In this document: positions 55,070 to 63,259 of the stretch, in pieces
Numbering within the stretch: the stretch's first letter is position 1
Layout: each line of letters opens with the position of its first letter
Origin: Acinetobacter pittii
Lineage (GTDB): Bacteria > Pseudomonadota > Gammaproteobacteria > Pseudomonadales > Moraxellaceae
Assembly (NCBI RefSeq): GCF_034064985.1
Contig: NZ_CP139249.1
Coordinates: 1,178,001 to 1,242,000 of the forward strand
Length of the DNA stretch: 64,000 nt
Direction of reading: 5' to 3'
Made by a program: the position numbers and the translations under genes
Notes under the pieces: generated by a model
Database searches by the model: none
What the model was told of the DNA's origin: nothing
The model's input: only the letters and a program-made list of their open reading frames with translations

Positions 55070-56114
55070 AAACTTTAACTTTTACATGAAAATGATTTGG
55101 ATTTAACTCGACAAATTCGATTTCACAATTAATAAATTTTTCAATCATGGCAGCTTGAGTAAGAGTGTGTTCACTAATACATTGTGTGGTGAATTCACCA
55201 CCTTGACCTAAAGCTAAAGGTAGAAGCAATTGATCTGCCAAATACTCATCTACAACAGCCTGCGAAGATAAATATAGATTTACATCTTTTGCTAAATGTT
55301 CAGCTATTTGCTCTGCACTTTTGCGCATCTCACCTAAAGCTGTAAACAGTTGAGAGTGATATTGATGAGTAACTTTCACATACATTGTATTGCCTTGGCT
55401 AATTCCATTTAAATGAAATTGCTGCTGAGAGCTTAAGTTTAGTTTTTTACTTAATGTGGTTAATTCACGTTGTGCTATCTGTGCTTCTTCTGAAAGATTT
55501 AATACAGCTGCAAAAGCTTCATTGCCTTGCAAATCACCACGATCTAATAAATTTAGCTTGTTTCGATCTTGCCATGGCTGAATGGTAACTTGAATTTCAC
55601 CCGCACCAATTGGAAAGAAGCCAGCTTTATTTAATTTAAAATCGACGTTAATTCCAATCTTTGTTAGAGCAGGTAAAAAGCAGTGTTCAATAAAATCTGC
55701 TGTTGGTGCAAGTGGGTTATGTGTACCCCCTGAAATAGTGAGTTCGGTAGCTTCATTTTGTAATAACAAAACAGGTAGAAGCGTTTGTAAAACCAGTGTT
55801 GTACTACCCGCTGAACCGATTTGAAATTGATATTTACCACTTTGAACATGCTGAGGTGCGAAATATAAACGTTGGCTATGTAATTCAGCACCCTCTACAT
55901 AAGCTTGGCTAATTTGTTGAGATGCTTGTACACAAACCAAATGTTGACGCATTAATCCTGGTTTTTTACGTCCTGCACGTATATTAATTAATTCAAATGC
56001 CTGACCTGTAATCATTGAAAGGGCAAGAGCAGTTCTTAAAATCTGTCCACCACCTTCACCTTGTGAACCATCAATTTGGATGGTTTTCGGCATATTTGCC
56101 AAAGCTTTATTCAC
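55068..56114 (-). CDS. rtcA: RNA 3'-terminal phosphate cyclase
   Basis: The 348-residue product begins with IQIDGSQGEGGGQILRTALA, the cyclase signature, followed by NIRAGRKKPGLMRQHL and a central IGSAGSTTLVLQTLLPVLL. The late HTLTQAAMIEKF holds the His that becomes adenylylated in RtcA enzymes. It converts RNA 3'-phosphate ends to 2',3'-cyclic phosphates. It ends the rtcB-led run but is separated from it by 259 bases with a short reading frame. The ATG at 56114 has a weak Shine-Dalgarno; an ATG seven codons inside is possible. Confidence 0.94.
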   Translation of the reverse strand: MNKALANMPKTIQIDGSQGEGGGQILRTALALSMITGQAFELINIRAGRKKPGLMRQHLVCVQASQQISQAYVEGAELHSQRLYFAPQHVQSGKYQFQIGSAGSTTLVLQTLLPVLLLQNEATELTISGGTHNPLAPTADFIEHCFLPALTKIGINVDFKLNKAGFFPIGAGEIQVTIQPWQDRNKLNLLDRGDLQGNEAFAAVLNLSEEAQIAQRELTTLSKKLNLSSQQQFHLNGISQGNTMYVKVTHQYHSQLFTALGEMRKSAEQIAEHLAKDVNLYLSSQAVVDEYLADQLLLPLALGQGGEFTTQCISEHTLTQAAMIEKFINCEIEFVELNPNHFHVKVKV

Positions 56115-56226
56115 TTCTGTTTTCCTTATTTTCTAATTTAATGAACATACTGTCAGTACATGGTAATGCGAAGTAACGTTTGACTTTGTTTTCGACAAAG
56201 GTTTACTAGGTGCATAGTGCTGAGTC

Positions 56227-56361
56227 TCATAAGTGAATATCGATGCACGACTCACATGCTGCCATAGCCGCCTGAATTATTTTCAATCCCTCAGATCGGA
56301 GTAACGCAGGATCTTGTACTCGCCCAGTATGTCCAAACTTTGATTGTGAAAATGATTTCAC
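56227..56361 (-). CDS. Short reading frame of unknown origin in the rtc operon
   Basis: GTG-initiated, 44 residues, starting 12 bases after the DIP1984-family stop. It carries KFGHTGRVQDPALLRSEGLK and then AAMAACESCIDIHL before TGA. Codon use (CGA, GGG, CTC, ATA) is unlike the neighbours. It may be a real small gene, the remnant of a lost gene, or chance. The same stretch also contains an imperfect TGAGTC/GACTCA hairpin overlapping its end. I do not recognise it. Confidence 0.35.
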   Translation of the reverse strand: MKSFSQSKFGHTGRVQDPALLRSEGLKIIQAAMAACESCIDIHL

Positions 56362-56373
56362 AAAATCTATTGT

Positions 56374-56832
56374 TTAATCGATTAGATCAATTTGCCAATT
56401 AGCAGCCTGAATTTTAACGTTTAAGTCACGGAGTTTTGCACTGATATCATCCGCCTGCTTTTGTAAGCTAGAAACCGGAATGACTTTCTTCCACTTAATT
56501 TCACGTGAGCTATAACGATCAGGTTCTCGATGTGTATTGGCAATCGCATCTATTAAAATCTTATGCTGTTCAGCATAACTATCACGCAAGCTTAATAGTG
56601 ATAATAATATTTTGCCATCTTCCAGTTTTGCTTGTGCATTGGTCAAGTGAATACGACAAATCAATTGATTGCTTTCCTGAGTTAAAGCGAATACTTGTTT
56701 GATGAGCTCATTTGGATCTTCACTAGGTTCATCACCTTCTTGTACCAATACATTGGCATTAATTCGTTGTTTTAACGAAGCAAGCTTTTTTTGTTGATCG
56801 CTTCGAAGTAAAAGTGCTTCTGCGAGTTTCAT
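56374..56832 (-). CDS. DIP1984-family protein
   Basis: The 152-residue helical protein begins MKLAEALLLRSDQQKKLASL and carries the family stretch EEPSEDP-like GDEPSEDPNELI and RYSSREIKWKKVIPVSSLQK. It matches the DIP1984 (septicolysin-related) family, whose biochemical function is unknown. It lies two bases after the HEPN-like gene, so it belongs to the rtcB transcript. Coiled-coil-like helices suggest oligomers. Confidence 0.82.
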   Translation of the reverse strand: MKLAEALLLRSDQQKKLASLKQRINANVLVQEGDEPSEDPNELIKQVFALTQESNQLICRIHLTNAQAKLEDGKILLSLLSLRDSYAEQHKILIDAIANTHREPDRYSSREIKWKKVIPVSSLQKQADDISAKLRDLNVKIQAANWQIDLID

Positions 56833-56834
56833 GT

Positions 56835-57278
56835 TTATATCTCTATTTCATTCCAGTCAAAATTATCATCAGGTAAAAAATCTGAATGATGAGTTTGAAT
56901 ATGTTGCATAAAACTAATAAATAAATTACTCATGTAGTCAGGTTTCAAATGAATTAAAGCTGTTGCAGCAATGATGATTCGGCTGATTGCAGCTTCTTTA
57001 AGTTCTTGCTCACTTAGCTCAGCAAATGATTGATGGCAACTCCCATGCTTTAACCAATTTCTGACTTTATTAATTTCTTGAGAAACCTGTTTCACTTGTA
57101 GATTATTTTTAATAGCAATATTTTTACTGACTTGATGAAATACATAACCACTTTTAATTTCACCAAAAATACCTTCCGCAGCACCAGCTAAAGTAATAGC
57201 TGGTACAAATGCATTTTCATATAAATAGAGTTTTATTGCCCATTCAAATTGCACAACTCCAGTTTCAATTTGGTTCAT
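56835..57278 (-). CDS. Candidate HEPN-fold protein (possible RNase) in the rtc operon
   Basis: The 147-residue helical protein has Arg73-Asn74-x3-His78 in NKVRNWLKHG, matching the RNxxxH active-site motif of HEPN ribonucleases. An earlier helix TLAGAAEGIFGEI and the later RIIIAATALIHL fit a small helical-bundle layout. No signal or membrane segment is seen. It starts four bases after rtcB, with AAAGGG upstream. If it is an RNase, the operon would pair RNA cutting with repair (inference). It could also be a HEPN-like scaffold without activity. Confidence 0.55.
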   Translation of the reverse strand: MNQIETGVVQFEWAIKLYLYENAFVPAITLAGAAEGIFGEIKSGYVFHQVSKNIAIKNNLQVKQVSQEINKVRNWLKHGSCHQSFAELSEQELKEAAISRIIIAATALIHLKPDYMSNLFISFMQHIQTHHSDFLPDDNFDWNEIEI

Positions 57279-57282
57279 TAGA

Positions 57283-58551
57283 TCACCCTTTTACACACAC
57301 CACTTGTCTTAATGTATAAACCACTTCAACCAAATCGCTTTGGGCTTTCATTACATCTTCAATCGGTTTATATGCCGATGGAATTTCATCAATAACTGCT
57401 GCATCTTTACGGCATTCCACACCTTCAGTTTGGGCGATTTGATCTTCAACAGTAAAGCGTCGTTTTGCTTCAGTACGGCTCATAACACGACCTGCACCAT
57501 GCGAACATGAACAGAAAGATTCCTGATTTCCAAGTCCACGGACAATAAAGGACTTCGCACCCATTGAGCCTGGAATAATTCCATATTCACCTAAGCGCGC
57601 ACGGACAGCACCTTTACGGGTGACCATTACTTCTTCACCGTAGTGTTCTTCCTTTTCCACATAGTTATGGTGACAGTTCACCGCTTCCAAACGTGCCTGA
57701 AAAGGCTTTGGTACAATCGTAGCCAAGGCTTTAATCGCAGATTGCATCATGATTTCTCGGTTCTTCATCGCAAAGCGTTGAGCCCAGCCTACCGCAAACC
57801 AGTAATCATCAAAATGTTCAGTTCCCTCGACTAAGTATGCTAAATCTTTATTTGGTAAATTAATAAAATGCTTCTGCATGTCTTTACGGGCAAGTTCAAT
57901 AAAATGATTACCGATAGCATTTCCTACACCACGAGAACCTGAGTGCAACATAATCCAAACATGATCATGCTCATCTAAACAGATTTCGACAAAGTGGTTT
58001 CCAGTACCTAAAGTTCCCAAATGTTTGCGGTTGTTGGTGTTTTTTAAACGTGGGTGTTTTGCGCAAATATATTCAAAATCTGCAACCAGATCGGTCCAAG
58101 CTTGATCTACCATTTCTGGTGGAGTTTCCCATGACCCACGATCACGTCCGCGTTTAGTCATTCCGTGTGGGATTAAACGTTCAAGTTCAGTACGTAGAGC
58201 ATGTAAGTTATCTGGTAAATCTGAAGCAGTTAAGCTTGTACGGGTTGCCATCATTCCACAACCAATATCTACACCCACAGCAGCAGGAATAATTGCCCCT
58301 TTAGTTGGAATCACGCTACCAATAGTTGCTCCTAAACCGAAGTGTACATCTGGCATAACAGCCATCCATTTATAAATAAAAGGCATTTGAGCTGTTTGCA
58401 ATAATTGTTGTTTTGAGTTGTCATCAACAAGCACGCCTTTAGTCCACATTTTGACTGGCATACTTTTTTCATTTTGCAGAATTTCATAAGAACGTTGTTG
58501 CTGCTTTTGTTCAAACTGAGCTTGTTGGTTAATTTCTTCAATGACAGACAT
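57283..58551 (-). CDS. rtcB: RNA-splicing ligase RtcB
   Basis: The 422-residue GTP/Mn2+-dependent ligase joins 2',3'-cyclic phosphate or 3'-phosphate to 5'-OH RNA ends. Metal and guanylate motifs are complete: VGVDIGCGMMATR, LGTLGTGNHFVEICLDEHDH, WIMLHSGSRGVGNAIG, NCHHNY, and the guanylylated His in CSCSHGAGRVMSR. It is first in the minus-strand run, behind a sigma-54 promoter and a 5'-leader hairpin. AAAGGAAAA lies before the ATG. Confidence 0.96.
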   Translation of the reverse strand: MSVIEEINQQAQFEQKQQQRSYEILQNEKSMPVKMWTKGVLVDDNSKQQLLQTAQMPFIYKWMAVMPDVHFGLGATIGSVIPTKGAIIPAAVGVDIGCGMMATRTSLTASDLPDNLHALRTELERLIPHGMTKRGRDRGSWETPPEMVDQAWTDLVADFEYICAKHPRLKNTNNRKHLGTLGTGNHFVEICLDEHDHVWIMLHSGSRGVGNAIGNHFIELARKDMQKHFINLPNKDLAYLVEGTEHFDDYWFAVGWAQRFAMKNREIMMQSAIKALATIVPKPFQARLEAVNCHHNYVEKEEHYGEEVMVTRKGAVRARLGEYGIIPGSMGAKSFIVRGLGNQESFCSCSHGAGRVMSRTEAKRRFTVEDQIAQTEGVECRKDAAVIDEIPSAYKPIEDVMKAQSDLVEVVYTLRQVVCVKG

Positions 58552-58569
58552 TTTCTTTTCCTTTCAAAG

Positions 58570-58596
58570 CCTGCCTGCCAAGCGTTTGCAGGCAGG
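58570..58596 (-). other. Hairpin in the rtcB 5' leader
   Basis: GC-rich 9-bp stem CCTGCCTGC/GCAGGCAGG with a 9-base loop, lying between the predicted transcription start and the rtcB ribosome-binding site. It stands out in an AT-rich region. Confidence 0.7.
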
Positions 58597-58637
58597 TGTT
58601 ATTCACAAAATCCCAATGATGTTGTGTGCTTTGTACT

Positions 58638-58656
58638 ATTGCACTGAGTGTGCCAA
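58638..58656 (-). promoter_or_regulatory. Sigma-54 promoter of the rtcB operon
   Basis: TTGGCACACTCAGTGCAAT on the minus strand has the invariant GG and GC separated by ten bases and fits TGGCAC-N5-TGCA. It lies about 87-105 bases before rtcB. RtcR, encoded nearby, is the matching activator. Confidence 0.88.
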
Positions 58657-58806
58657 CTTTTAAAAATATACTTAATTAAAAATATAAGTTATTGAAAATA
58701 ATATATAAAAATAATTATTATTTCTGCGTAACTAATTTCTGTTGGAAATTTTAATATTTAAAAGATATCTAAAAATATATTTAAATATCTTTTTGGATAT
58801 ATGTAT

Positions 58807-59781
58807 TTAATGGGCCTTCCCTTTTTTATCGACTTTTAAAAGCTGTCCAACTTCATTTAAAGTAAATTCATCAAAATCATTGGCTAAATAAAAATGACCT
58901 TCATAAAACTGGCGAACTTCTTCAGTAATAGCTTGTTGCCCAGCTTTATCCTGATGTCGGGGGCTAAAATGCGTTAGAATTAAATTGCTTAAAGATTGCT
59001 CTTCTGCAAATTCAGCCACCATTTTTGCTGAGCTATGCATTGGACCTTTGCCGACTTTATCTAAAACCGTTTGTAAGTATGTGGACTCATGAATAAGGAG
59101 TTGAGCATCTTTGCAAGCGTCAGCTAATAGTTCTGGTTGGTCATTATCACCACCTATAATTGCATGAACTTGTTGATTTTGAATTTTGATAAAGTCTTGA
59201 GCTTTTAATGTTTGTCCTTCAAATTCAATATTGTAGCCTCGTTTCAAATGGCCCCACATATCGCCTTGAGGTACGCCAAGCTGAGTTAGAGCTTGGGTAT
59301 CTAACTTCTTCTGAATCGATTTGATATAAATGCTAAAAGCAAAACTTGGAACACGATGGCTTAGTGGATGTGCTTGAACAATGAATTCGTCAGTGATTTG
59401 TTGTGGCTGCGTTGCTTCATTTACATCAATGAATTGAAGGGAATAGGGTAAATGTAAATCTGTAAGTTGGGCAGTGATTTCAAACCATTGCTGAATTTCT
59501 TTCGGTGCAATCACGATTAAGGGTTTGCTACGGGCATTCATGCCTGCACTTGCTAATAAACCAACTAGACCATAACAATGGTCGCCGTGAACATGTGTAA
59601 TACAAATGGCAACTAGGTTTTGTAGTGAAAGTTTAGCTTGTTGAATACGGTGCTGTGTCCCTTCGCCAGCATCAATTAAAATCCAGTCCTTATTTTTGCT
59701 GTTGCGAACTGCTAATCCTGAAACATTACGTGTCAGGGTCGGTACACCTGAAGATGTGCCTAAAAAAGTAAAATGAAGCAT
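58807..59781 (-). CDS. rnz: Ribonuclease Z-like beta-lactamase-fold nuclease
   Basis: The 324-residue short-form RNase Z has FTFLGTSSGVPTLTRNVSGL, the metal motif ITHVHGDHCYGLVGLL (HxHxDH), AIIGGDNDQPELL and the late LTHFSPRHQ. It trims 3' ends of tRNA precursors, or in bacteria with encoded CCA also other RNAs. It lies divergent from rtcR and just upstream of the rtcB promoter, so an RNA-processing enzyme joins the repair locus. The Shine-Dalgarno is weak. Confidence 0.92.
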   Translation of the reverse strand: MLHFTFLGTSSGVPTLTRNVSGLAVRNSKNKDWILIDAGEGTQHRIQQAKLSLQNLVAICITHVHGDHCYGLVGLLASAGMNARSKPLIVIAPKEIQQWFEITAQLTDLHLPYSLQFIDVNEATQPQQITDEFIVQAHPLSHRVPSFAFSIYIKSIQKKLDTQALTQLGVPQGDMWGHLKRGYNIEFEGQTLKAQDFIKIQNQQVHAIIGGDNDQPELLADACKDAQLLIHESTYLQTVLDKVGKGPMHSSAKMVAEFAEEQSLSNLILTHFSPRHQDKAGQQAITEEVRQFYEGHFYLANDFDEFTLNEVGQLLKVDKKGKAH

Positions 59782-59848
59782 ATTCTTGGAATTTTTTGGT
59801 CAAATCCGTATTGTATATTATAGACACTTATAAAATTTTATAGAAATT

Positions 59849-61450
59849 ATGGCGGATACAAAGAAAACAGTTGTTATTGGCTTTGTCGGTTCTACCCTTG
59901 ATCAGGGGAGAAGGCCAGATCGCTGGCAGCGTTGGCGTCCTACACTTAGCCTGTTAATGCATGAAGATTTGCTTGTAGATGAATTGGTATTGTTACATGA
60001 TCGCCAACATCATAGTTTAGTTAAATCTATAGCAGCAGATGCTCAAGAAATCTCTCCACAAACTGAGGTTTCTGGACATAAGGTAAGTATTAAAGATCCT
60101 TGGGATTTTGCTGAAGTTTATGGTGCACTCTATGACTTTGTAAAAACCTATCCGTTTGATGTCGAAAAAAATAACTATTTACTGCATATCACGACAGGAA
60201 CGCATGTTGCTCAAATTTGTTGGTATTTATTGGTAGATGCACATTATTTGCCAGCTCAACTCATTCAAAGTTCACCTAATCAACCAAAGACCCCAGAAGG
60301 TGAATATAGAATTATTGATCTGGATTTGTCTCGATACGATGTTTTAAAACAGCGATTCGATGATGAACAAAAACAAAATTGGCAACAACTTAAAGCAAAT
60401 ATTTCTACTCATAATAAAGCGTTTAATCAGCTTATTGAGGAAGTTGAATTAGTTGCAACTCGCTCTAGTGCGCCTATTTTAATTATGGGGGCAACAGGGG
60501 TTGGTAAGTCTCATTTGGCAAAACAAATTTTTCAGTTAAAGAAAGATAAATTTCAATTAAGCGGTCGTTTTATTGATGTTAACTGTGCAACCTTACGTGG
60601 TGATAGTGCCATGTCGACCTTATTTGGTCATATAAAAGGTGCATTTACAGGCGCAGCTGCCTCTCGTGCTGGTTTATTAAAAAGTGCTGACCAAGGCATT
60701 TTGTTTTTAGATGAAATTGGTGAATTAGGACTTGATGAACAAGCTATGCTGCTAAAAGCGCTAGAAGACAAAAGTTTTTTTCCCGTTGGAAGTGATAAGG
60801 AAATTCAGGCCGATTTTCAGCTAATCGCAGGTACTAACCGCGATTTACGTAATGAAGTTCAAGCTGGCCGATTCCGTGAAGATCTATGGGCTCGTTTGAA
60901 TACGTGGACATTCTTTTTACCCAATTTAAAAGACCGTGTAGAAGATATTGCACCCAATATTGATTTTGAGCTACAGCGTTTTGCTGCAATTCATCAAAGA
61001 AAATTACGTTTTCAACGTGATGCTTTAGAAACATATTTAAAGTTTGCTAAATCGGCAGATGCATCATGGCAAGGAAATTTTAGGGATTTAGCAGCGAGCG
61101 TAACTCGTTTGGCAACTTTATCGCAAGGTGAGTTAATTCGCCGTGAAGCTGTAGAAAAAGAAATTCAACGTCTAAAGCAGCTTTGGCTTATTCAGGATGA
61201 ATCTTACAATGATAAAAATACAGATATTTTGTTGAACTATTTAAGTCCTGAGCAGCTAGAACAAATAGATGAATTTGATCAGATTCAATTACGAGGTGTG
61301 CTCAAAATCTGCGAAAATTCAAAATCCATGGCAGAGGCGGGAAGACAACTCTTTTCAGTATCTCGTCAACAGCGTAATACAACGAACGATAGTGACCGAG
61401 TGAAAAAATATTTGGCACGTTTTGGATTAAGTTGGAATAATTTTCAATAA
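59849..61450 (+). CDS. rtcR: RtcR, sigma-54 activator of the rtc genes
   Basis: The 533-residue bacterial enhancer-binding protein has residues 1-180 as the RtcR N-terminal CARF-type domain (FVGSTLDQGRRPDRWQRWRP; LLHITTGTHVAQICWYLL), and residues about 190-430 as an AAA+ domain with Walker A GATGVGKS (214-221), the sigma-54 contact loop GAFTGA (264-269) and Walker B GILFLDEIGEL. A C-terminal HTH follows. In E. coli and Salmonella RtcR responds to RNA damage products and activates rtcBA. No Shine-Dalgarno is visible before the ATG. Confidence 0.95.
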   Translation: MADTKKTVVIGFVGSTLDQGRRPDRWQRWRPTLSLLMHEDLLVDELVLLHDRQHHSLVKSIAADAQEISPQTEVSGHKVSIKDPWDFAEVYGALYDFVKTYPFDVEKNNYLLHITTGTHVAQICWYLLVDAHYLPAQLIQSSPNQPKTPEGEYRIIDLDLSRYDVLKQRFDDEQKQNWQQLKANISTHNKAFNQLIEEVELVATRSSAPILIMGATGVGKSHLAKQIFQLKKDKFQLSGRFIDVNCATLRGDSAMSTLFGHIKGAFTGAAASRAGLLKSADQGILFLDEIGELGLDEQAMLLKALEDKSFFPVGSDKEIQADFQLIAGTNRDLRNEVQAGRFREDLWARLNTWTFFLPNLKDRVEDIAPNIDFELQRFAAIHQRKLRFQRDALETYLKFAKSADASWQGNFRDLAASVTRLATLSQGELIRREAVEKEIQRLKQLWLIQDESYNDKNTDILLNYLSPEQLEQIDEFDQIQLRGVLKICENSKSMAEAGRQLFSVSRQQRNTTNDSDRVKKYLARFGLSWNNFQ

Positions 61451-61467
61451 TGACACGGCTTATAAAA

Positions 61468-61498
61468 TGATGGGCATACTCTCGAGTTATGCCCATCA
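61468..61498. terminator. Terminator between rtcR and the hydrolase gene
   Basis: Perfect stem GATGGGCATA/TATGCCCATC with a 9-base loop, in the gap between convergent genes. Confidence 0.75.
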
Positions 61499-61507
61499 AG
61501 TTACCGT

Positions 61508-62140
61508 TTATTTCATGATAATAAAACGTGTAATGATTTGGCGAAGCTGCTTTAAATAGCCTGTAAAGAAGTGGTTAGCACCCGGTAAAATCGTAATTGG
61601 ATGCTTCTGTGGTTTTGCCCACTCAATTGCATCTGAAAGTAAAGTAATATCATCTTGCTCACCATGAATGAGTAGAATATCACCTTGAATTTCAGGAGTT
61701 TTATAGTGACGTAAACCTACTACAGTAGCTGTTGGTAAACCACATAAAATTAACTGTACAGGTCGTAATTCAGGTGCAAGCTGTGCAAAGCATTTTGCTA
61801 AAACATGTGAGCCAAAGCTAAAACCGCCTGCATAAAATGGTAGGCCTTCATGAAGCTTACGAACGTGCTCAATTACAGCTAAGATATCTTCAGTTTCACC
61901 ATGGCCTTCATCATGAATGCCTTCACTGCCGCCTAAACCACGGAAACTAGGACGGTAAACAATACAACCATATTCATTAAAGATTTGGGTTAAAAGGGCA
62001 GGGACTTTATGTTGAGGGGTTCCACCTTGCAATGGGTGCGGATGACAAACAACCGCAAAGCCTTTGATTTCACCTTCAGGGCGGTCAACGAAAAGTTCAA
62101 TTTTACCTACTGGACCCTGGATGAAAGTTTGCTCAGACAT
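61508..62140 (-). CDS. Cytoplasmic alpha/beta hydrolase of dienelactone-hydrolase-like type
   Basis: The 210-residue hydrolase has VVCHPHPLQGGTPQHKVPAL near the start, a nucleophile elbow YAGGFSFGSHVLAKC (GxSxG), an acid region LLIHGEQDDITLLSDA and the catalytic His in LPGANHFFTG. It lacks a signal peptide. The substrate is unknown; relatives are annotated as CocE/NonD or YsgA-like hydrolases. I chose the ATG at 62140 because the conserved part starts there. Confidence 0.85.
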   Translation of the reverse strand: MSEQTFIQGPVGKIELFVDRPEGEIKGFAVVCHPHPLQGGTPQHKVPALLTQIFNEYGCIVYRPSFRGLGGSEGIHDEGHGETEDILAVIEHVRKLHEGLPFYAGGFSFGSHVLAKCFAQLAPELRPVQLILCGLPTATVVGLRHYKTPEIQGDILLIHGEQDDITLLSDAIEWAKPQKHPITILPGANHFFTGYLKQLRQIITRFIIMK

Positions 62141-62265
62141 ATAAGAACCGCTAAATAACAATACGTGATGCTATTTTACCGATAGTCGTCATTGAAAACA
62201 CGAGTTAGCATTAAAAAATATCTACTGTTATAGTTGGTATTAAGAATAATTTTTTCAGGTTGTCT

Positions 62266-63045
62266 ATGCTTGCTTTAATTTCTCCTGCAAAAACTTTAGA
62301 TTATGAATCAGCGTTACCTACAGATGAGTTTACTCAGCCTCGCTTGTTAGAAAACTCAGCACAATTAATTGATGTTTGTCGCAAACTTTCTGCTTCGGAA
62401 ATTGCGAGTTTAATGAGTGTCAGTGAAAAAATTGCCACACTAAATGCAGATCGATTTAGAGATTGGAATCTCGAATTTAATTTCTCAAATGCTCGCCAAG
62501 CAATCTATGCATTTAAAGGGGATGTTTACACCGGTTTAGATGCTTATCATTTAAAAGATAAAGATATTGATTTTGCACAGCAGCATTTACGTATGCTGTC
62601 TGGTCTATATGGTTTATTGCGTCCTTTGGATTTAATGATGCCTTATCGTTTAGAGATGGGTACTAAATTAAAAAATACTCGCGGTCATAATTTGTATGAA
62701 TTCTGGGGTGATATCATCACTAACCAAATTAATGAAGACTTGGCAGCAATTAAATCTGAATTGCTGGTAAATCTAGCTTCAGATGAATATTACAAGTCTG
62801 TCAATGAAAAGAAAATTAAGGCTGAAATTGTGAAGCCTGTTTTTCTTGACCAGAAAAATGGCAAATATAAAGTCATAAGTTTCTATGCGAAAAAAGCACG
62901 CGGTTTAATGGCTCGTTTTATGATTGAAAACCAATTAAATAAAGCTGAAGACATCAAAGCGTTTAATACCGAGGGTTACTACTTTGATGCTGAGAATTCA
63001 TCAGCAAAAGAGTTGGTGTTTAAGCGGGATGAGCAAGTGGCTTAA
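62266..63045 (+). CDS. yaaA: Peroxide stress protein YaaA
   Basis: The 259-residue DUF328 protein matches E. coli YaaA, which lowers free iron and protects from Fenton damage during peroxide stress. Signatures are [60 protein letters not shown] and the C-terminal [15 protein letters not shown] chose the ATG at 62266; a TTG two codons earlier opens the frame. It converges on thiG. Confidence 0.94.
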   Translation: MLALISPAKTLDYESALPTDEFTQPRLLENSAQLIDVCRKLSASEIASLMSVSEKIATLNADRFRDWNLEFNFSNARQAIYAFKGDVYTGLDAYHLKDKDIDFAQQHLRMLSGLYGLLRPLDLMMPYRLEMGTKLKNTRGHNLYEFWGDIITNQINEDLAAIKSELLVNLASDEYYKSVNEKKIKAEIVKPVFLDQKNGKYKVISFYAKKARGLMARFMIENQLNKAEDIKAFNTEGYYFDAENSSAKELVFKRDEQVA

Positions 63046-63118
63046 TTAAATTAATAATTTCATGTGCCATGCGGCCTTTGGTCTCATGTTTAATTTATTA
63101 AACTCTATTGGCTATGCC

Positions 63119-63233
63119 TTACTTTTGAAAGGTCAAAAGTAACAAAAACCTTTGTTGAACAGAGGGCACATCCATGTGGCCCTGTTCAACAGTGGCATCC
63201 ATGCCACTCGTCACGATAGCTTTTGTTATCGTG
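63119..63233. repeat. Structured intergenic repeat, copy B
   Basis: Homologous to 43960-44072. Hairpin 1 TTACTTTTGA/TCAAAAGTAA is almost identical. Hairpin 2 is GTTGAACAG/CTGTTCAAC (63154-63190) with a bulged A and an inner CACAT-CC-ATGTG. Hairpin 3 is AGTGGCAT-CC-ATGCCACT (63191-63208). The tail CACGATA/TATCGTG (63212-63233) forms a fourth. It lies between convergent yaaA and thiG. Confidence 0.8.
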
Positions 63234-63259
63234 CTTTAAAATTTAGACAAAATTAATGA

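Noticed and set aside
56115..56373. Y-RNA-like or tRNA-like RNA between the DIP1984 gene and rtcA
   Set aside because: Some rtc operons encode such RNAs, but I could not fold a tRNA-like module. Only an imperfect TGAGTC/GACTCA hairpin is seen, and the stretch reads as a frame.
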